The notes under the pieces were generated by a model. That model was not told the DNA's origin and searched no databases. It saw only the letters and a program-made list of their open reading frames with translations. A DNA stretch of 64,000 nucleotides from Actinoplanes lobatus (GTDB lineage: Bacteria > Actinomycetota > Actinomycetes > Mycobacteriales > Micromonosporaceae). Position 1 is the first letter of the stretch; each line of letters begins with the position of its first letter. The stretch covers positions 8,924,501-8,988,500 of the forward strand of contig NZ_JACHNC010000001.1 of NCBI RefSeq assembly GCF_014205215.1, in the 5' to 3' direction. Of the stretch, positions 44,247-52,888 are shown one piece after another. Made by a program: the position numbers and the translations under genes.

Positions 44247-44563
44247 GGCGCGGTTGCTACCTCTTCTATCCAGCCGAGGGCGGCGATCGCGGCGGGGAAG
44301 CCGCAGGTGGTGACGGCCGCAAGCGCGACGGCGCGGACCTCGTCGAGGCTCGCGCCGTGCTGTAGTGCCTTGCGAACGTTGGAGCGTACCGCGCCCTCGG
44401 CCTCGGCGCCGACCGCGATGGCCAGCTTGATCAACCGATCGGTACGGTCGTCGAACGGGTTGCGTTCCCGGATGGTGCGGGCCAGGTTGCCCTGTGCCTC
44501 GGCCACCTCCGGGAACCGTTCGAGAAACTGCTGGTAGATGCCGGGAAGGTAGTCGTCGCTCAT
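44243..44563 (-). CDS. Carboxymuconolactone decarboxylase-family protein
   Basis: A 106-residue helical protein of the CMD/AhpD type: YLPGIYQQFLERFPE, DRLIKLAIAVGAEAEGAVRSNVRKAL and ALAAVTTCGFPAAI. The AhpD-type CxxC pair is absent; one cysteine remains (TTCGF), so thiol-disulfide activity of AhpD style is unlikely. The charge pattern EAEG-x-V-x-x-N resembles the AhpD core. It overlaps narI upstream and the methyltransferase gene downstream, each by 4 bases, so it belongs to the nar operon. Its role there is unknown. Confidence 0.8.
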   Translation of the reverse strand: MSDDYLPGIYQQFLERFPEVAEAQGNLARTIRERNPFDDRTDRLIKLAIAVGAEAEGAVRSNVRKALQHGASLDEVRAVALAAVTTCGFPAAIAALGWIEEVATAP

Positions 44564-45363
44564 GCCTTCACGGTAGGACGTCCGGGCTGATCGGAAGGCT
44601 GAACGGAAGGCCGGAGGGACGGCTGGCCGGACGGGCGGGCGGCGGAGACGGTGCGGACAGCCGACGGGGCGGGCTGCGGCGTGGGGGCGGGGCCGCGGCG
44701 GCCGCGGTAGACGACGTACGGCCGCCACAGGTAGGCCAGCGGCGCCGACCACACGTGCACGAGCCGGGTGAACGGCCACATCGCCAGGAACAGGAACCCG
44801 CCGATGGCGTGCAGCTGGAACACCAGCGGCGCGTCGGCCATCAGTGACGGGTCGGGCTGGAGGTAGAAGATCTGCCGGAACCAGACGGCCAGCGTCTCCC
44901 GGTAGTCGTAGCCCTCGCCGAACAGGTTGATCACGACGGTGCCGCTCATCCCGAGCACGACCATGGCGGCGAGCGCCGCGTACAGCACCTTGTCCATGGT
45001 CGTGGTGACCCGCCGGATCCGGCCACTGACGAACCGCCGGGCGATCAGCAGCGACAGGCCGGCGACCAGCATGACCCCGGTGATCACGCCGCCGGTGACG
45101 GAAACCAGGTGGTAGAGGTGTTCCGACACTCCCAGGAACGAGGTCAGGGAGGCCGGGACGAGCAGGCCCATCGCGTGCCCGGCGATCACCCCGAAGGCGC
45201 CGAGGTGGAACAGCGGGGAGCCGAGCCGCAGCAGCCGGTTCTCCAGGATCTGGCTGGTGTGGGTGGTCCAGCCGAACTGGTCGTGCCGCCACCGCCAGAT
45301 GTGCCCGCCGATGAACATGCCGATGCACACGTAGGGGACGACGATCCAGACAAATGTGCTCAT
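44560..45363 (-). CDS. narI: Respiratory nitrate reductase subunit gamma NarI
   Basis: A 267-residue membrane cytochrome b subunit: five transmembrane helices in the first ~215 residues, with histidines in the expected helices (FHLGAFGVIAGH, HLYHLVSV, FQLHAIGGF, TRLVHVWSAPL) to bind two b hemes. It passes quinol electrons to NarH. A Pro/Ser-rich tail of ~40 residues (PQPAPSAVRT onward) is longer than usual and probably disordered. ATG 45363 overlaps the narJ stop (ATGA). Confidence 0.95.
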   Translation of the reverse strand: MSTFVWIVVPYVCIGMFIGGHIWRWRHDQFGWTTHTSQILENRLLRLGSPLFHLGAFGVIAGHAMGLLVPASLTSFLGVSEHLYHLVSVTGGVITGVMLVAGLSLLIARRFVSGRIRRVTTTMDKVLYAALAAMVVLGMSGTVVINLFGEGYDYRETLAVWFRQIFYLQPDPSLMADAPLVFQLHAIGGFLFLAMWPFTRLVHVWSAPLAYLWRPYVVYRGRRGPAPTPQPAPSAVRTVSAARPSGQPSLRPSVQPSDQPGRPTVKA

Positions 45364-45971
45364 CTGCACACCTCCGCGTAGGGAGCGAGGTTGGGGCCCA
45401 TGCCCACCGCGTCGAGACCGACGGTCTCGACCGGCGGGCCGTCGAAGGCCAGGGCGGTGAGGGCTTCCCGGTCCGCGTCGGTGAGCTGCGGCAACAGCTC
45501 ACAGACGACATCAAGGACCATGGCGTACGGCGTACGCGTCTCGTGCAGTGCGGCCCGCAGCAGTTCGATGCCCTGCCGGTGCTGGCGCAGCGGGGCCTCG
45601 CCGTCGCCGGGCCCGGCCGTGGCCGCGAATTCGAGCACGATCGGCAGCAGGTCGGGCAGTTCCCCGTCGGCGAGCCGCAGCCCGTGCGCCCGGTAGCGCT
45701 GTTTGAGCATGAGCAGGGCCATCCCCCGCTTGCGGGTGTCGCCGTGCAGGTAGTAGGTGAGGTAGAGCCCGGAGCGGCGGCGCAGGTCGAACGTCTGCAC
45801 GTAGTGCCGCTGCACCTCGATCGGGCTGGTGGTGAGCAGCCAGTCGACGAAGCTCTCCAGGCCGTCGACGCCGGCCGCGGCGGCGCGTAGTTCGCCGCCG
45901 GCCGCGAGGAGTTCGTCGTCGGGGTAGGTGAGCAGCAGCGACGTGAGCTGGAAGATCCGTGAGCGGTCCAT
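45360..45971 (-). CDS. narJ: Nitrate reductase molybdenum cofactor assembly chaperone NarJ
   Basis: A 203-residue NarJ/TorD-fold chaperone: LLLTYPDDELLAAGGEL, HYVQTFDLRRRSGLYLTYYLHGDTRKRG (the highly conserved core near residue 62) and LPDLLPIVLEFAA. It binds apo-NarG and helps insertion of the molybdenum cofactor and membrane attachment. It starts 2 bases after the narH stop and overlaps narI by 4 bases. Complete at the usual length. Confidence 0.95.
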   Translation of the reverse strand: MDRSRIFQLTSLLLTYPDDELLAAGGELRAAAAGVDGLESFVDWLLTTSPIEVQRHYVQTFDLRRRSGLYLTYYLHGDTRKRGMALLMLKQRYRAHGLRLADGELPDLLPIVLEFAATAGPGDGEAPLRQHRQGIELLRAALHETRTPYAMVLDVVCELLPQLTDADREALTALAFDGPPVETVGLDAVGMGPNLAPYAEVCR

Positions 45972-45973
45972 GG

Positions 45974-47470
45974 TCAGGGCCTCCGGGTGCTGAGGATGAC
46001 CGGCACCGGGCCGCCGCCCATGCCGGGGCCGCCCTCACCGTCGAGGGAGCAGCCGCCGAGGTCCTCCAGGGCGGCCGCGGTCTTGGCGTGGGCGGCCGGG
46101 ATGACGTACCGCTCGTCGTATTTGGCGATGGCGAGCAGCCGGTACATGGCCTCCACCTGGTCGGCGGTCATGCCGATGCCGTCGAGCAGTTCGTTCGCGA
46201 CGGTGCCGTCCAGGGTGCGGGCCCGCATGTAGGCGCGCATGGCGGCCAGTTTCATCAGCACTCCCCCGGCCACCGCGGTGTCGCCGGCGGTGAACAGCGA
46301 AGCCAGGTATTCGACGGGGATCCGCAGGTCCTCGATGGTGTGGAAGATGTCGTCGGCGTCGGTGTCGTCGCGGCCGGCGGCGCCCGCGGCGTCCAGCACC
46401 GGTGACAGCGGCGGCACGTACCAGACCATCGGCAGGGTGCGGTATTCCGGGTGCAGCGGCAGGGCGATCCGGTACTCGCTGATCAGCTTCCAGACCGGGG
46501 AGGCCATGGCCGCGTCGATCCACTCCTCGGGGTGGCCGGCCTCGCGGGCGGCCTGCTGCACGGCCGGGTCGAAGGGGTCGAGGAAGACGCCGCGCTGGGC
46601 GTCCAGGAGTTCCTCCTCGGGCACGGTCGCCGCGGCGAGGACGGCGTCCTCGTCGTACCAGAGAATGCCGAGGTAGCGGAGGCGGCCGACGCAGGTCTCC
46701 GAGCAGATGGTGGGCTGACCGGCCTCGATGCGCGGGAAGCAGAAGGTGCACTTCTCGGCCTTGCCGGTGGCGTGGTTGACGTAGACCTTCTTGTACGGGC
46801 ACGCCGACACGCACATCCGCCAGCCGCGGCAGCGGTCCTGGTCCACCAGGACGATGCCGTCCTCCTCGCGCTTGTACATGGCGCCGGACGGGCAGGCCGA
46901 CACGCACGCCGGGTTGAGGCAGTGCTCGCAGATCCGCGGCAGGTGGAACATGAAGGTCTTCTCGAACTCGAACTTGACCTTGTCGGCGAGGCCGCGCAGG
47001 TTCGGGTCCTGGTCCATGGTGTCGCCGCCGAGGGAGTCCTCCCAGTTGGCGCCCCACTCGATCGACATGGGTTCGCCGGTCAGCTTGGAGTAGGGCTTCT
47101 TCACCGGGGTGTCGGTGAGCCCGCCCGGCGCGCTGACCAGGATGTCCTTGTCGAACGTGGCCGGCTCGTAGTAGTCGTCGATGGTCGGCAGGTCCGGGTT
47201 GGCGAAGATCTTTCCCAAGCGAGAAAGACGGCCGCCGGAGCGGAGCACCAGGCGGCCCTTGCCGTCCAGCTTCCAGCCGCCCTTCCAGCGCTCCTGGTCC
47301 TCGTAGTGCTTCGGGTAGCCGATGCCCGGCTTGGTCTCGACGTTGTTGAACCAGACGTACTCGGTGCCCTCCCGGTTGGTCCATGTCTGCTTGCACGTGA
47401 CCGAGCAGGTGTGGCAGCCGATGCACTTGTCCAGGTTCATCACCATGGCGACCTGCGCTCTGATGCGCAT
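45974..47470 (-). CDS. narH: Respiratory nitrate reductase subunit beta NarH
   Basis: A 498-residue iron-sulfur subunit with four cysteine groups: KCIGCHTCSVTC, CEHCLNPACVSACPSG, CRGWRMCVSACPYKK (tryptophan replaces one cysteine, giving the 3Fe-4S cluster) and CTFCFPR with CSETCVGR. It carries electrons from NarI to NarG at the inner face of the membrane. ATG 47470 overlaps the narG stop by one base (TGATG). Length is normal. Confidence 0.97.
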   Translation of the reverse strand: MRIRAQVAMVMNLDKCIGCHTCSVTCKQTWTNREGTEYVWFNNVETKPGIGYPKHYEDQERWKGGWKLDGKGRLVLRSGGRLSRLGKIFANPDLPTIDDYYEPATFDKDILVSAPGGLTDTPVKKPYSKLTGEPMSIEWGANWEDSLGGDTMDQDPNLRGLADKVKFEFEKTFMFHLPRICEHCLNPACVSACPSGAMYKREEDGIVLVDQDRCRGWRMCVSACPYKKVYVNHATGKAEKCTFCFPRIEAGQPTICSETCVGRLRYLGILWYDEDAVLAAATVPEEELLDAQRGVFLDPFDPAVQQAAREAGHPEEWIDAAMASPVWKLISEYRIALPLHPEYRTLPMVWYVPPLSPVLDAAGAAGRDDTDADDIFHTIEDLRIPVEYLASLFTAGDTAVAGGVLMKLAAMRAYMRARTLDGTVANELLDGIGMTADQVEAMYRLLAIAKYDERYVIPAAHAKTAAALEDLGGCSLDGEGGPGMGGGPVPVILSTRRP

Positions 47471-50400
47471 CAGTACTCCACCTCCTGCGTGCGGCGGCGG
47501 ATCACGGTGATCTCGTCGCGCTGGCTGCCGATCGGGCCGTAGTAGTTGAAGGCGTAGGTGAGCTGGGCGTGCCCGCCGGCCAGGTGGGTGGGCTTGACCA
47601 GCAGCCGGGTCATCGAGTTGTGGTAGCCGCCGCGCCGCTTCGACTTCTCCGCCAGGGGGACGTTCACCGTGCGCTCCGGCGAGTGGTACTGGAAGACGGT
47701 GCCCTCGGGCATCCGGTGGCTGACCACGGCACGGGCCACGACCAGGCCGTTGCGGTTGTGGGCCTCGATCCACTCGTTGTCGCGTACCCCGATCTTGGCG
47801 GCGTCCTGGACGCTCATCCAGATGACCGGGCCGCCACGGGACAGGGCCAGCATCAGCTCGTTGTCGTGGTACATCGAGTGGATCGACCACTTGGCGTGCG
47901 GGGTCAGGAACCGGACGGTCACTCCCCCGTCGACGGCGTCGCCGGGCTTGCCGAAGTGGCGGGCCATGTTCAGCGGCGGCCGGAAGGCGGGCAGCTGCTC
48001 GCCCAGTTCGGCGACCCAGTCGTGCTCGACGAAGAAGTGCTGGCGGCCGGTGATGGTGTGCCACGGCTTGAGCCGCTCGACGTTGATGGTGAACGGCGAG
48101 TAGCGGCGGCCACCCTTCTCCGAACCGGACCACTCCGGGCTGGTGAAGACCGGCTGCGGCGCCTCCTGGGTCTCGGAGAAGGTGACCCGGTCGTTCTCGT
48201 GACCCTCGATCAGGTCGGTGAACCGCTGGCCGGTGCGCTTCTCCAGTTCCTGGAAGCCGGCGTGCGCGACCCGGCCGTTGGTGGTGCCGGAGAAGGAGAG
48301 GATCGCCTCGCACATCCGGTCGGCGGTGGCCAGTGACGGCCGCCCGTCGATCACCCCGTTCTGGTGCTTCAGGTAGTCGACCTCCGGCTTCACGTCGACC
48401 GTGATCGCCTTGGTGGTGGTGCCGAGCTTCTCCATGAGCGGGCCGACCGTACGCATCTTCTTGCCGATCAGTGTGTAGTCGCGCTCGATCTCGATCAGCT
48501 TCGGCATGGTCTTACCCGGTTGAAGCGAGCACTCGCCGAACTTCCAGTCGCGGACCCGGCCGCTGGGCATGGCCAGCTCGTCCGGGGTGTCGTGCTGCAA
48601 CGGCGCGGCCAGCACGTCCTTACGCACGCCGAGGTGGGTCACGGCCAGCTCGCTGACCTTGTCGGCCAGGGCCAGGAACGTGTCGTAGTCGGTGTGCGCG
48701 TCGGCGGGCGGCTCGACGGCCGGGCTGAACGCGTGCACGAACGGGTGCATGTCGGTGGTGGAGATGTCGTGCTTCTCGTACCAGGTGGCGGCCGGCAGGA
48801 CCACGTCGGCGTGCAGGCCGGTGTTGGTCATCCGGAAGTCGATCGCGGTGAGCAGGTCGAGCTTGCCGACCGGGGCCTCGTCACGCCAGGTCACGTCGCG
48901 GGGCCGGTTCTCCGGGTCGCATTCGGTCGCCGTCTCCAGAGACGAGACGCCGAGCAGGTGGCGCATGAAGTACTCGTTGCCCTTGCCGGACGACCCGAGC
49001 AGGTTGGCCCGCCACAGGGTCAGGCAACGGGGGAAGTTCGCCGGGTCGTCCGGGTCCTCCGCGACCGTACCCAAGTCGCCGTTTTGAAGGCTTTTGACAA
49101 CGTAGTCCTGGACCGACTCACCGGCGGCCGCGGCCGCGTCGGCGATGTCGAGCGGGTTCCGGTTGAAGAACGGGTGACCGGGGCTCCAGCCCATCCGCTG
49201 CGCCGCGGCGACCGTGTCGGCGAACGCCATCCCGGCGAACCGCCCGGTGCCCAGCGGCGACGCCAGCTCGTCGGCCGGGACCCGCTCGTAACGCCACTGG
49301 TCGGTGTGCAGGTACCAGAACGGGGTGGACGCCTGGTGCCGCATCGGCCGCTGCCAGTCGAAGGCGAAGCTCATGTGCTGCTGGCCGGTGACCGGCCGGG
49401 CCTTCTCCTGGCCGACGTAGTGCGCCCAGCCGCCGCCGTTGACACCCTGGCAGCCGGTGAGCGTGACCAGCGAGATGAAGGCGCGGTAGGTCATGTCGGA
49501 GTGGAACCACTGGTTGGCGCCGGCCCCGAGGACGATCATCGACCGGCCGCGGCTGCGCTCGGCGTTGCGGGCGAACTCGCGGCCGATCTTGATGGCGAGC
49601 CGGGCCGGAACCCCGGTGATCTTCTCCTGCCAGGCGGGGGTGTTCGGCGAGTCGGCGTCGTCGTATCCGGTCGGCCATTCACCGGGCAGATCGCCGCGGC
49701 GCACCCCGTACTGGGCCATGACCAGGTCGAACACGGTGGTGACCAGGTGCTCTCCCACCCGCCGGACCGGAACGCCACGGCGGATCGTGGAACCGCCCTC
49801 GGTGTCACCGATGTCGAAACGGGCCAGCTCGACCTCGACGGCCTCTTCACTGTCGAGACCGACCGCGGGGACCACGTCCCCGAGGTCGAGGTTCCAGCGG
49901 CCCGGCTCGGCGTAGCGGTAGCCGAGCGAGCCGTTCGGTACGACCAGCTCGCCGGTGACCGAGTCGACGAGCACCGTCTTGTGGTCACCATCGGCGTGAC
50001 CCAGGTCAGTGGCGGTCAGGAAACGGTCGGCCTTCCCATCACGCAAGATCACCAAGAACGGCAGGTCCGTAAATTTCCGGACATAGTCGGTGAAGTAGTC
50101 CACCTGCCGGTCGCGGAAGAACTCGGTCAGGACCACGTGGCCCATCGCCATGGCCAGCGCCCCGTCGGTGCCCGGATGCGGCGCCAGCCAGTCGTCGGCG
50201 AACTTCACGTTGTCGGCGTAGTCCGGCGACACGGCCACGACCTTGGTGCCCTTGTAGCGGGCCTCGGCCAGGAAGTGCGCGTCCGGCGTACGGGTGACCG
50301 GGATGTTGGAACCCCACATCATCAGATACGTGGCGTTCCACCAGTCGCCGGCCTCCGGCACATCGGTCTGGTCGCCCCAGATCTGCGGCGAGGCGATCGG

Positions 50401-51093
50401 CAGGTCGGCGTACCAGTCGTAGAAGCTCAGCAGGGTGCCGCCGAGCAGCGCGTGATAGCGGGTGCCGGCCGCGAACGACGCCATCGACATCGCCGGGATC
50501 GGCGAGAACCCGACCACCCGGTCCGGCCCGAACGTCTTCACCGTGTAGACGTGCGCGGCCGCCATCAGCTCGATCGCCTCGTCCCACGACGCCCGCACGA
50601 AACCGCCGCGCCCACGCTGCCCCTTGTAGGCCATCGCCTTCAGCGGCGTCTCCACGATCTCGGCCCACGCGGCCACCGGGTCACCCAGCCGCTGCCGCGC
50701 CTCCCGGAACATCTCGGCCAGAACACCACGCAGGTACGGGTGACGCACACGCGACGGCGAGTACTCGTACCAGGAGAAGGACGCCCCACGAGGGCAGCCG
50801 CGCGGCTCGTAGTCCGGCGCGTCCGGTCCCGTCGTCGGATAGTCGGTGGCCTGGTGCTCCCAGGTGATCAGCCCGTCCTTGACGAACACGTTCCACGAGC
50901 AGGAGCCGGTGCAGTTGACGCCGTGGGTGGAGCGCACCACCTTGTCGTAGCGCCACCGGTCGCGGTAGAACGAGTCCCATTCGTTGCCGTCGACCTGGTG
51001 CAGCGTGCGCCCGTGGTCACCGATCGTCTCTCGGGTCAGGAAGCGGCGTGCGCCCAGAAGTGGGCCGGTCCCGGGGTCCAGTGACACGGTCAT
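47470..51093 (-). CDS. narG: Respiratory nitrate reductase subunit alpha NarG
   Basis: A 1207-residue molybdopterin enzyme reducing nitrate to nitrite on the cytoplasmic face. The FS0 4Fe-4S ligands are H57, C61, C65 (THGVNCTGSCSW) and C100 (RGCPRGASFSW); the Mo-bis-MGD site region YDWYADLPIASPQIWGDQTD contains the expected Asp ligand. Downstream blocks LMMWGSNIPVTRTPDAH and VTGQQHMSF-like elements are typical. ATG 51093 follows AAAGGA. It heads the nar operon narGHJI-CMD-MT-narK, 95 bases from a DosR-like box. Confidence 0.97.
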   Translation of the reverse strand: MTVSLDPGTGPLLGARRFLTRETIGDHGRTLHQVDGNEWDSFYRDRWRYDKVVRSTHGVNCTGSCSWNVFVKDGLITWEHQATDYPTTGPDAPDYEPRGCPRGASFSWYEYSPSRVRHPYLRGVLAEMFREARQRLGDPVAAWAEIVETPLKAMAYKGQRGRGGFVRASWDEAIELMAAAHVYTVKTFGPDRVVGFSPIPAMSMASFAAGTRYHALLGGTLLSFYDWYADLPIASPQIWGDQTDVPEAGDWWNATYLMMWGSNIPVTRTPDAHFLAEARYKGTKVVAVSPDYADNVKFADDWLAPHPGTDGALAMAMGHVVLTEFFRDRQVDYFTDYVRKFTDLPFLVILRDGKADRFLTATDLGHADGDHKTVLVDSVTGELVVPNGSLGYRYAEPGRWNLDLGDVVPAVGLDSEEAVEVELARFDIGDTEGGSTIRRGVPVRRVGEHLVTTVFDLVMAQYGVRRGDLPGEWPTGYDDADSPNTPAWQEKITGVPARLAIKIGREFARNAERSRGRSMIVLGAGANQWFHSDMTYRAFISLVTLTGCQGVNGGGWAHYVGQEKARPVTGQQHMSFAFDWQRPMRHQASTPFWYLHTDQWRYERVPADELASPLGTGRFAGMAFADTVAAAQRMGWSPGHPFFNRNPLDIADAAAAAGESVQDYVVKSLQNGDLGTVAEDPDDPANFPRCLTLWRANLLGSSGKGNEYFMRHLLGVSSLETATECDPENRPRDVTWRDEAPVGKLDLLTAIDFRMTNTGLHADVVLPAATWYEKHDISTTDMHPFVHAFSPAVEPPADAHTDYDTFLALADKVSELAVTHLGVRKDVLAAPLQHDTPDELAMPSGRVRDWKFGECSLQPGKTMPKLIEIERDYTLIGKKMRTVGPLMEKLGTTTKAITVDVKPEVDYLKHQNGVIDGRPSLATADRMCEAILSFSGTTNGRVAHAGFQELEKRTGQRFTDLIEGHENDRVTFSETQEAPQPVFTSPEWSGSEKGGRRYSPFTINVERLKPWHTITGRQHFFVEHDWVAELGEQLPAFRPPLNMARHFGKPGDAVDGGVTVRFLTPHAKWSIHSMYHDNELMLALSRGGPVIWMSVQDAAKIGVRDNEWIEAHNRNGLVVARAVVSHRMPEGTVFQYHSPERTVNVPLAEKSKRRGGYHNSMTRLLVKPTHLAGGHAQLTYAFNYYGPIGSQRDEITVIRRRTQEVEY

Positions 51094-51187
51094 CGTCCTT
51101 TGCGGTGGTTCTGCCCGGCGGTCGCCCGGCACACCCCCACCCTTTCCGACCAAAGCCCGAATAGCCTGAGCCGCCGGTCCCGCAACG

Positions 51188-51207
51188 GTCGGGACCAAGG
51201 TCCCGGA
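51188..51207. promoter_or_regulatory. DosR/DevR-like box upstream of narG
   Basis: A 20-base site built on the perfect palindrome CGGGACC-AA-GGTCCCG (51190-51205). It matches the mycobacterial DosR consensus TTSGGGACTWWAGTCCCSAA at 16 of 20 positions, the two central mismatches being symmetrical. Further half-sites flank it (GGTCCCG at 51176-51182, GGGACC around 51212-51228). A possible narG -10, TATTCG (51158-51163, minus strand), would place the box at about -45, an activator position. It could instead be an operator of the divergent LacI gene. Confidence 0.55.
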
Positions 51208-51235
51208 CTCGCGGGACCCGGGACCCGGGTGTTCA

Positions 51236-52195
51236 ATGGCGGGCATGACGAGCCCGGATCTCGCCGAGGTGGCCCGCCGCGCCGGCGTCTCGGCCGCGAC
51301 CGCCTCCCGGGTGCTGTCCGGCCGCGGCCCCGCCTCCACGGCCAGCCGGGACGCGGTGCGCCGGGCCGCCGCCGAACTCGGGTACGTGCCGCACCCGGTG
51401 GCCCGCCGCCTGGCCCGGGGCGCCGGCACCCGGATCCTGTTCGCCGTCCGGGACCGGCGGGCCGGCATCGTGCACGACCCGTACGTCGCCCGGGCCGCCG
51501 CCGCGATGGCCGCCGCCGTCGACCCGGACGGTCTCGGCGTCACCCTGCGCCGGCTGCCGCTGGCCGCGACCGCCGCGCTGGAGACGATCGCCGCCGACCG
51601 CAGCGTCGCCGCCGTGGTGCTCGCCGGCCACGACCGGGACCTGCTCGACCATCTGCCGGCCGGGTTGCGCGGCCGGACGGCGGCCATCGGCGCGGGCGGC
51701 GCGGACGTGGACAGCGCGGCCGGGATCGGCGCCCTGCTGCGCCACCTGCACGACACCGGGCGGCGGCGGATCGCCCTGGTCAGCGGTCCGCCGTGGCTGG
51801 CCGCGTCCGCGGCGCCGCTGCGCGCCTACACCGAACTGACCCGGGCCGCGGGGCTGCCGTCGCGGGTGGTGGCCGGGGACTTCACCGCCGAACGGGGCCG
51901 GGCCGCCGCCGCCACGGTGCTGCGCCGCTGGCCGGACACCGACGCGATCGCCACGGTCAGCGACGCCACCGCCCTCGGGGTGCTGCTGGGGCTGGCCGCG
52001 GCCGGGATCCGCGTGCCGCAGGACGTCGCGGTCACCGGGTTCGACGACATTCCGCTCGTTTCCGCGTACCCCGGCTTGTCGACCGCCACCCACCCGGTCG
52101 AGCCGATCGCTCAGGCCGCGGCCCGCGCGGCTCTCGGCGCTCCCGCGCCGGAACGTCTCTTCCCCAGCCGCCCGGTCCTGCGGGCCACCGCCTGA
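51236..52195 (+). CDS. LacI family transcriptional regulator
   Basis: A 319-residue regulator with an N-terminal LacI helix-turn-helix (DLAEVARRAGVSAATASRVLSGRG, shown in shorter form: VARRAGVSAATASRVL), hinge helix VPHPVARRLARG, and a periplasmic-binding-like sensor (RRRIALVSGPPW, AIATVSDATALGVL, VAVTGFDDIPL). The effector is probably a sugar or nucleoside. It is divergent from narG. ATG 51236 or 51245 may start it. A LacI-type operator is placed between this gene and the GNAT gene downstream, so autoregulation or GNAT control is likely. Confidence 0.9.
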   Translation: MAGMTSPDLAEVARRAGVSAATASRVLSGRGPASTASRDAVRRAAAELGYVPHPVARRLARGAGTRILFAVRDRRAGIVHDPYVARAAAAMAAAVDPDGLGVTLRRLPLAATAALETIAADRSVAAVVLAGHDRDLLDHLPAGLRGRTAAIGAGGADVDSAAGIGALLRHLHDTGRRRIALVSGPPWLAASAAPLRAYTELTRAAGLPSRVVAGDFTAERGRAAAATVLRRWPDTDAIATVSDATALGVLLGLAAAGIRVPQDVAVTGFDDIPLVSAYPGLSTATHPVEPIAQAAARAALGAPAPERLFPSRPVLRATA

Positions 52196-52204
52196 GACTT
52201 GCGG

Positions 52205-52218
52205 TGGAAGCGTTTGCA
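52205..52218. promoter_or_regulatory. LacI-family operator-like site
   Basis: TGGAAGCGTTTGCA fits the LacI/CcpA-type pattern TGNAANCGNTNNCA with a central CG. It lies 10 bases after the LacI stop and 6 bases before the -10 hexamer of the GNAT gene. Confidence 0.5.
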
Positions 52219-52223
52219 CCGGT

Positions 52224-52229
52224 TAGCGT
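52224..52229 (+). promoter_or_regulatory. -10 element (TAGCGT) for the GNAT gene
   Basis: TANNNT hexamer exactly 7 bases before the GTG at 52237; the LacI-type site lies just upstream, in the -35/spacer region. Confidence 0.5.
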
Positions 52230-52236
52230 CGACGGC

Positions 52237-52845
52237 GTGCCAGAGATCCGCCCCTACCGGCCCGGCGACCGCCGCGCCCTCCACGACATCTGTGTCCGCA
52301 CCGCCGACGCAGGCCTCGACGCCCGCGGCCACTACTCGACCGACGACCTGATGGGCGACCTGTTCGCCGCGCCCTACGCCCATCTGGAACCGCACCTGGC
52401 CTTCGTCGTCGACGACGGCGGGGAGGCGGTCGGCTACGTGGTCGGCACGTCGGACACCGCCCGGTTCGCGGAGCGTTACCGCGACGAGTGGATCCCGCTG
52501 ACCGGCGACCGCTACCCGGTGCCGCCGCCCCCGCCGCGCAGCCCCGAGCAGGACATGCACTGGCTGCACCACCACCCGGAACGGATGCTGGTGGCCGGCC
52601 TCGACGGCTTTCCCGCCCACCTGCACATCGACCTGCTGCCGCCCTATCAAGGGCGCGGGCTCGGCCGCCGTCTGATCACCACCTTCATCGGTACGGTCGA
52701 CGCGCCCGGTGTCCACGTCGGCATGGTGACCGCGAACGTGAAGGCGCGCGGCTTCTACGACCGGCTCGGATTCACCGTCCTCCCGGTCCCGGATCCCGGC
52801 CCGCTCACCTATCTCGGACTGTCCATCCGGCAACACGCGCGATAG
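52237..52845 (+). CDS. GNAT family N-acetyltransferase
   Basis: A 202-residue GNAT enzyme. The start EIRPYRPGDRRALHDIC is the usual first strand and helix, FVVDDGGEAVGYVVGTSD is the beta-strand pair, and LHIDLLPPYQGRGLGRRLI is motif A with the acetyl-CoA-binding Q/R-x-x-G-x-G/A. GFYDRLGFTVLPV is motif B. The central WLHHHPERMLVAGLDGFPAHLHI segment is typical of O-GlcNAcase-C-terminal-like acetyltransferases. Leaderless GTG start. The operator upstream suggests control by the LacI protein. Confidence 0.85.
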   Translation: MPEIRPYRPGDRRALHDICVRTADAGLDARGHYSTDDLMGDLFAAPYAHLEPHLAFVVDDGGEAVGYVVGTSDTARFAERYRDEWIPLTGDRYPVPPPPPRSPEQDMHWLHHHPERMLVAGLDGFPAHLHIDLLPPYQGRGLGRRLITTFIGTVDAPGVHVGMVTANVKARGFYDRLGFTVLPVPDPGPLTYLGLSIRQHAR

Positions 52846-52888
52846 CGTGGTCCGACCGTTCCAATGTGATCACTGCGTGTGAGGCTCG

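Noticed and set aside
48364..51084. 906-codon plus-strand frame opposite narG
   Set aside because: Antisense of narG; product is arginine/valine/glycine-rich without domain features.
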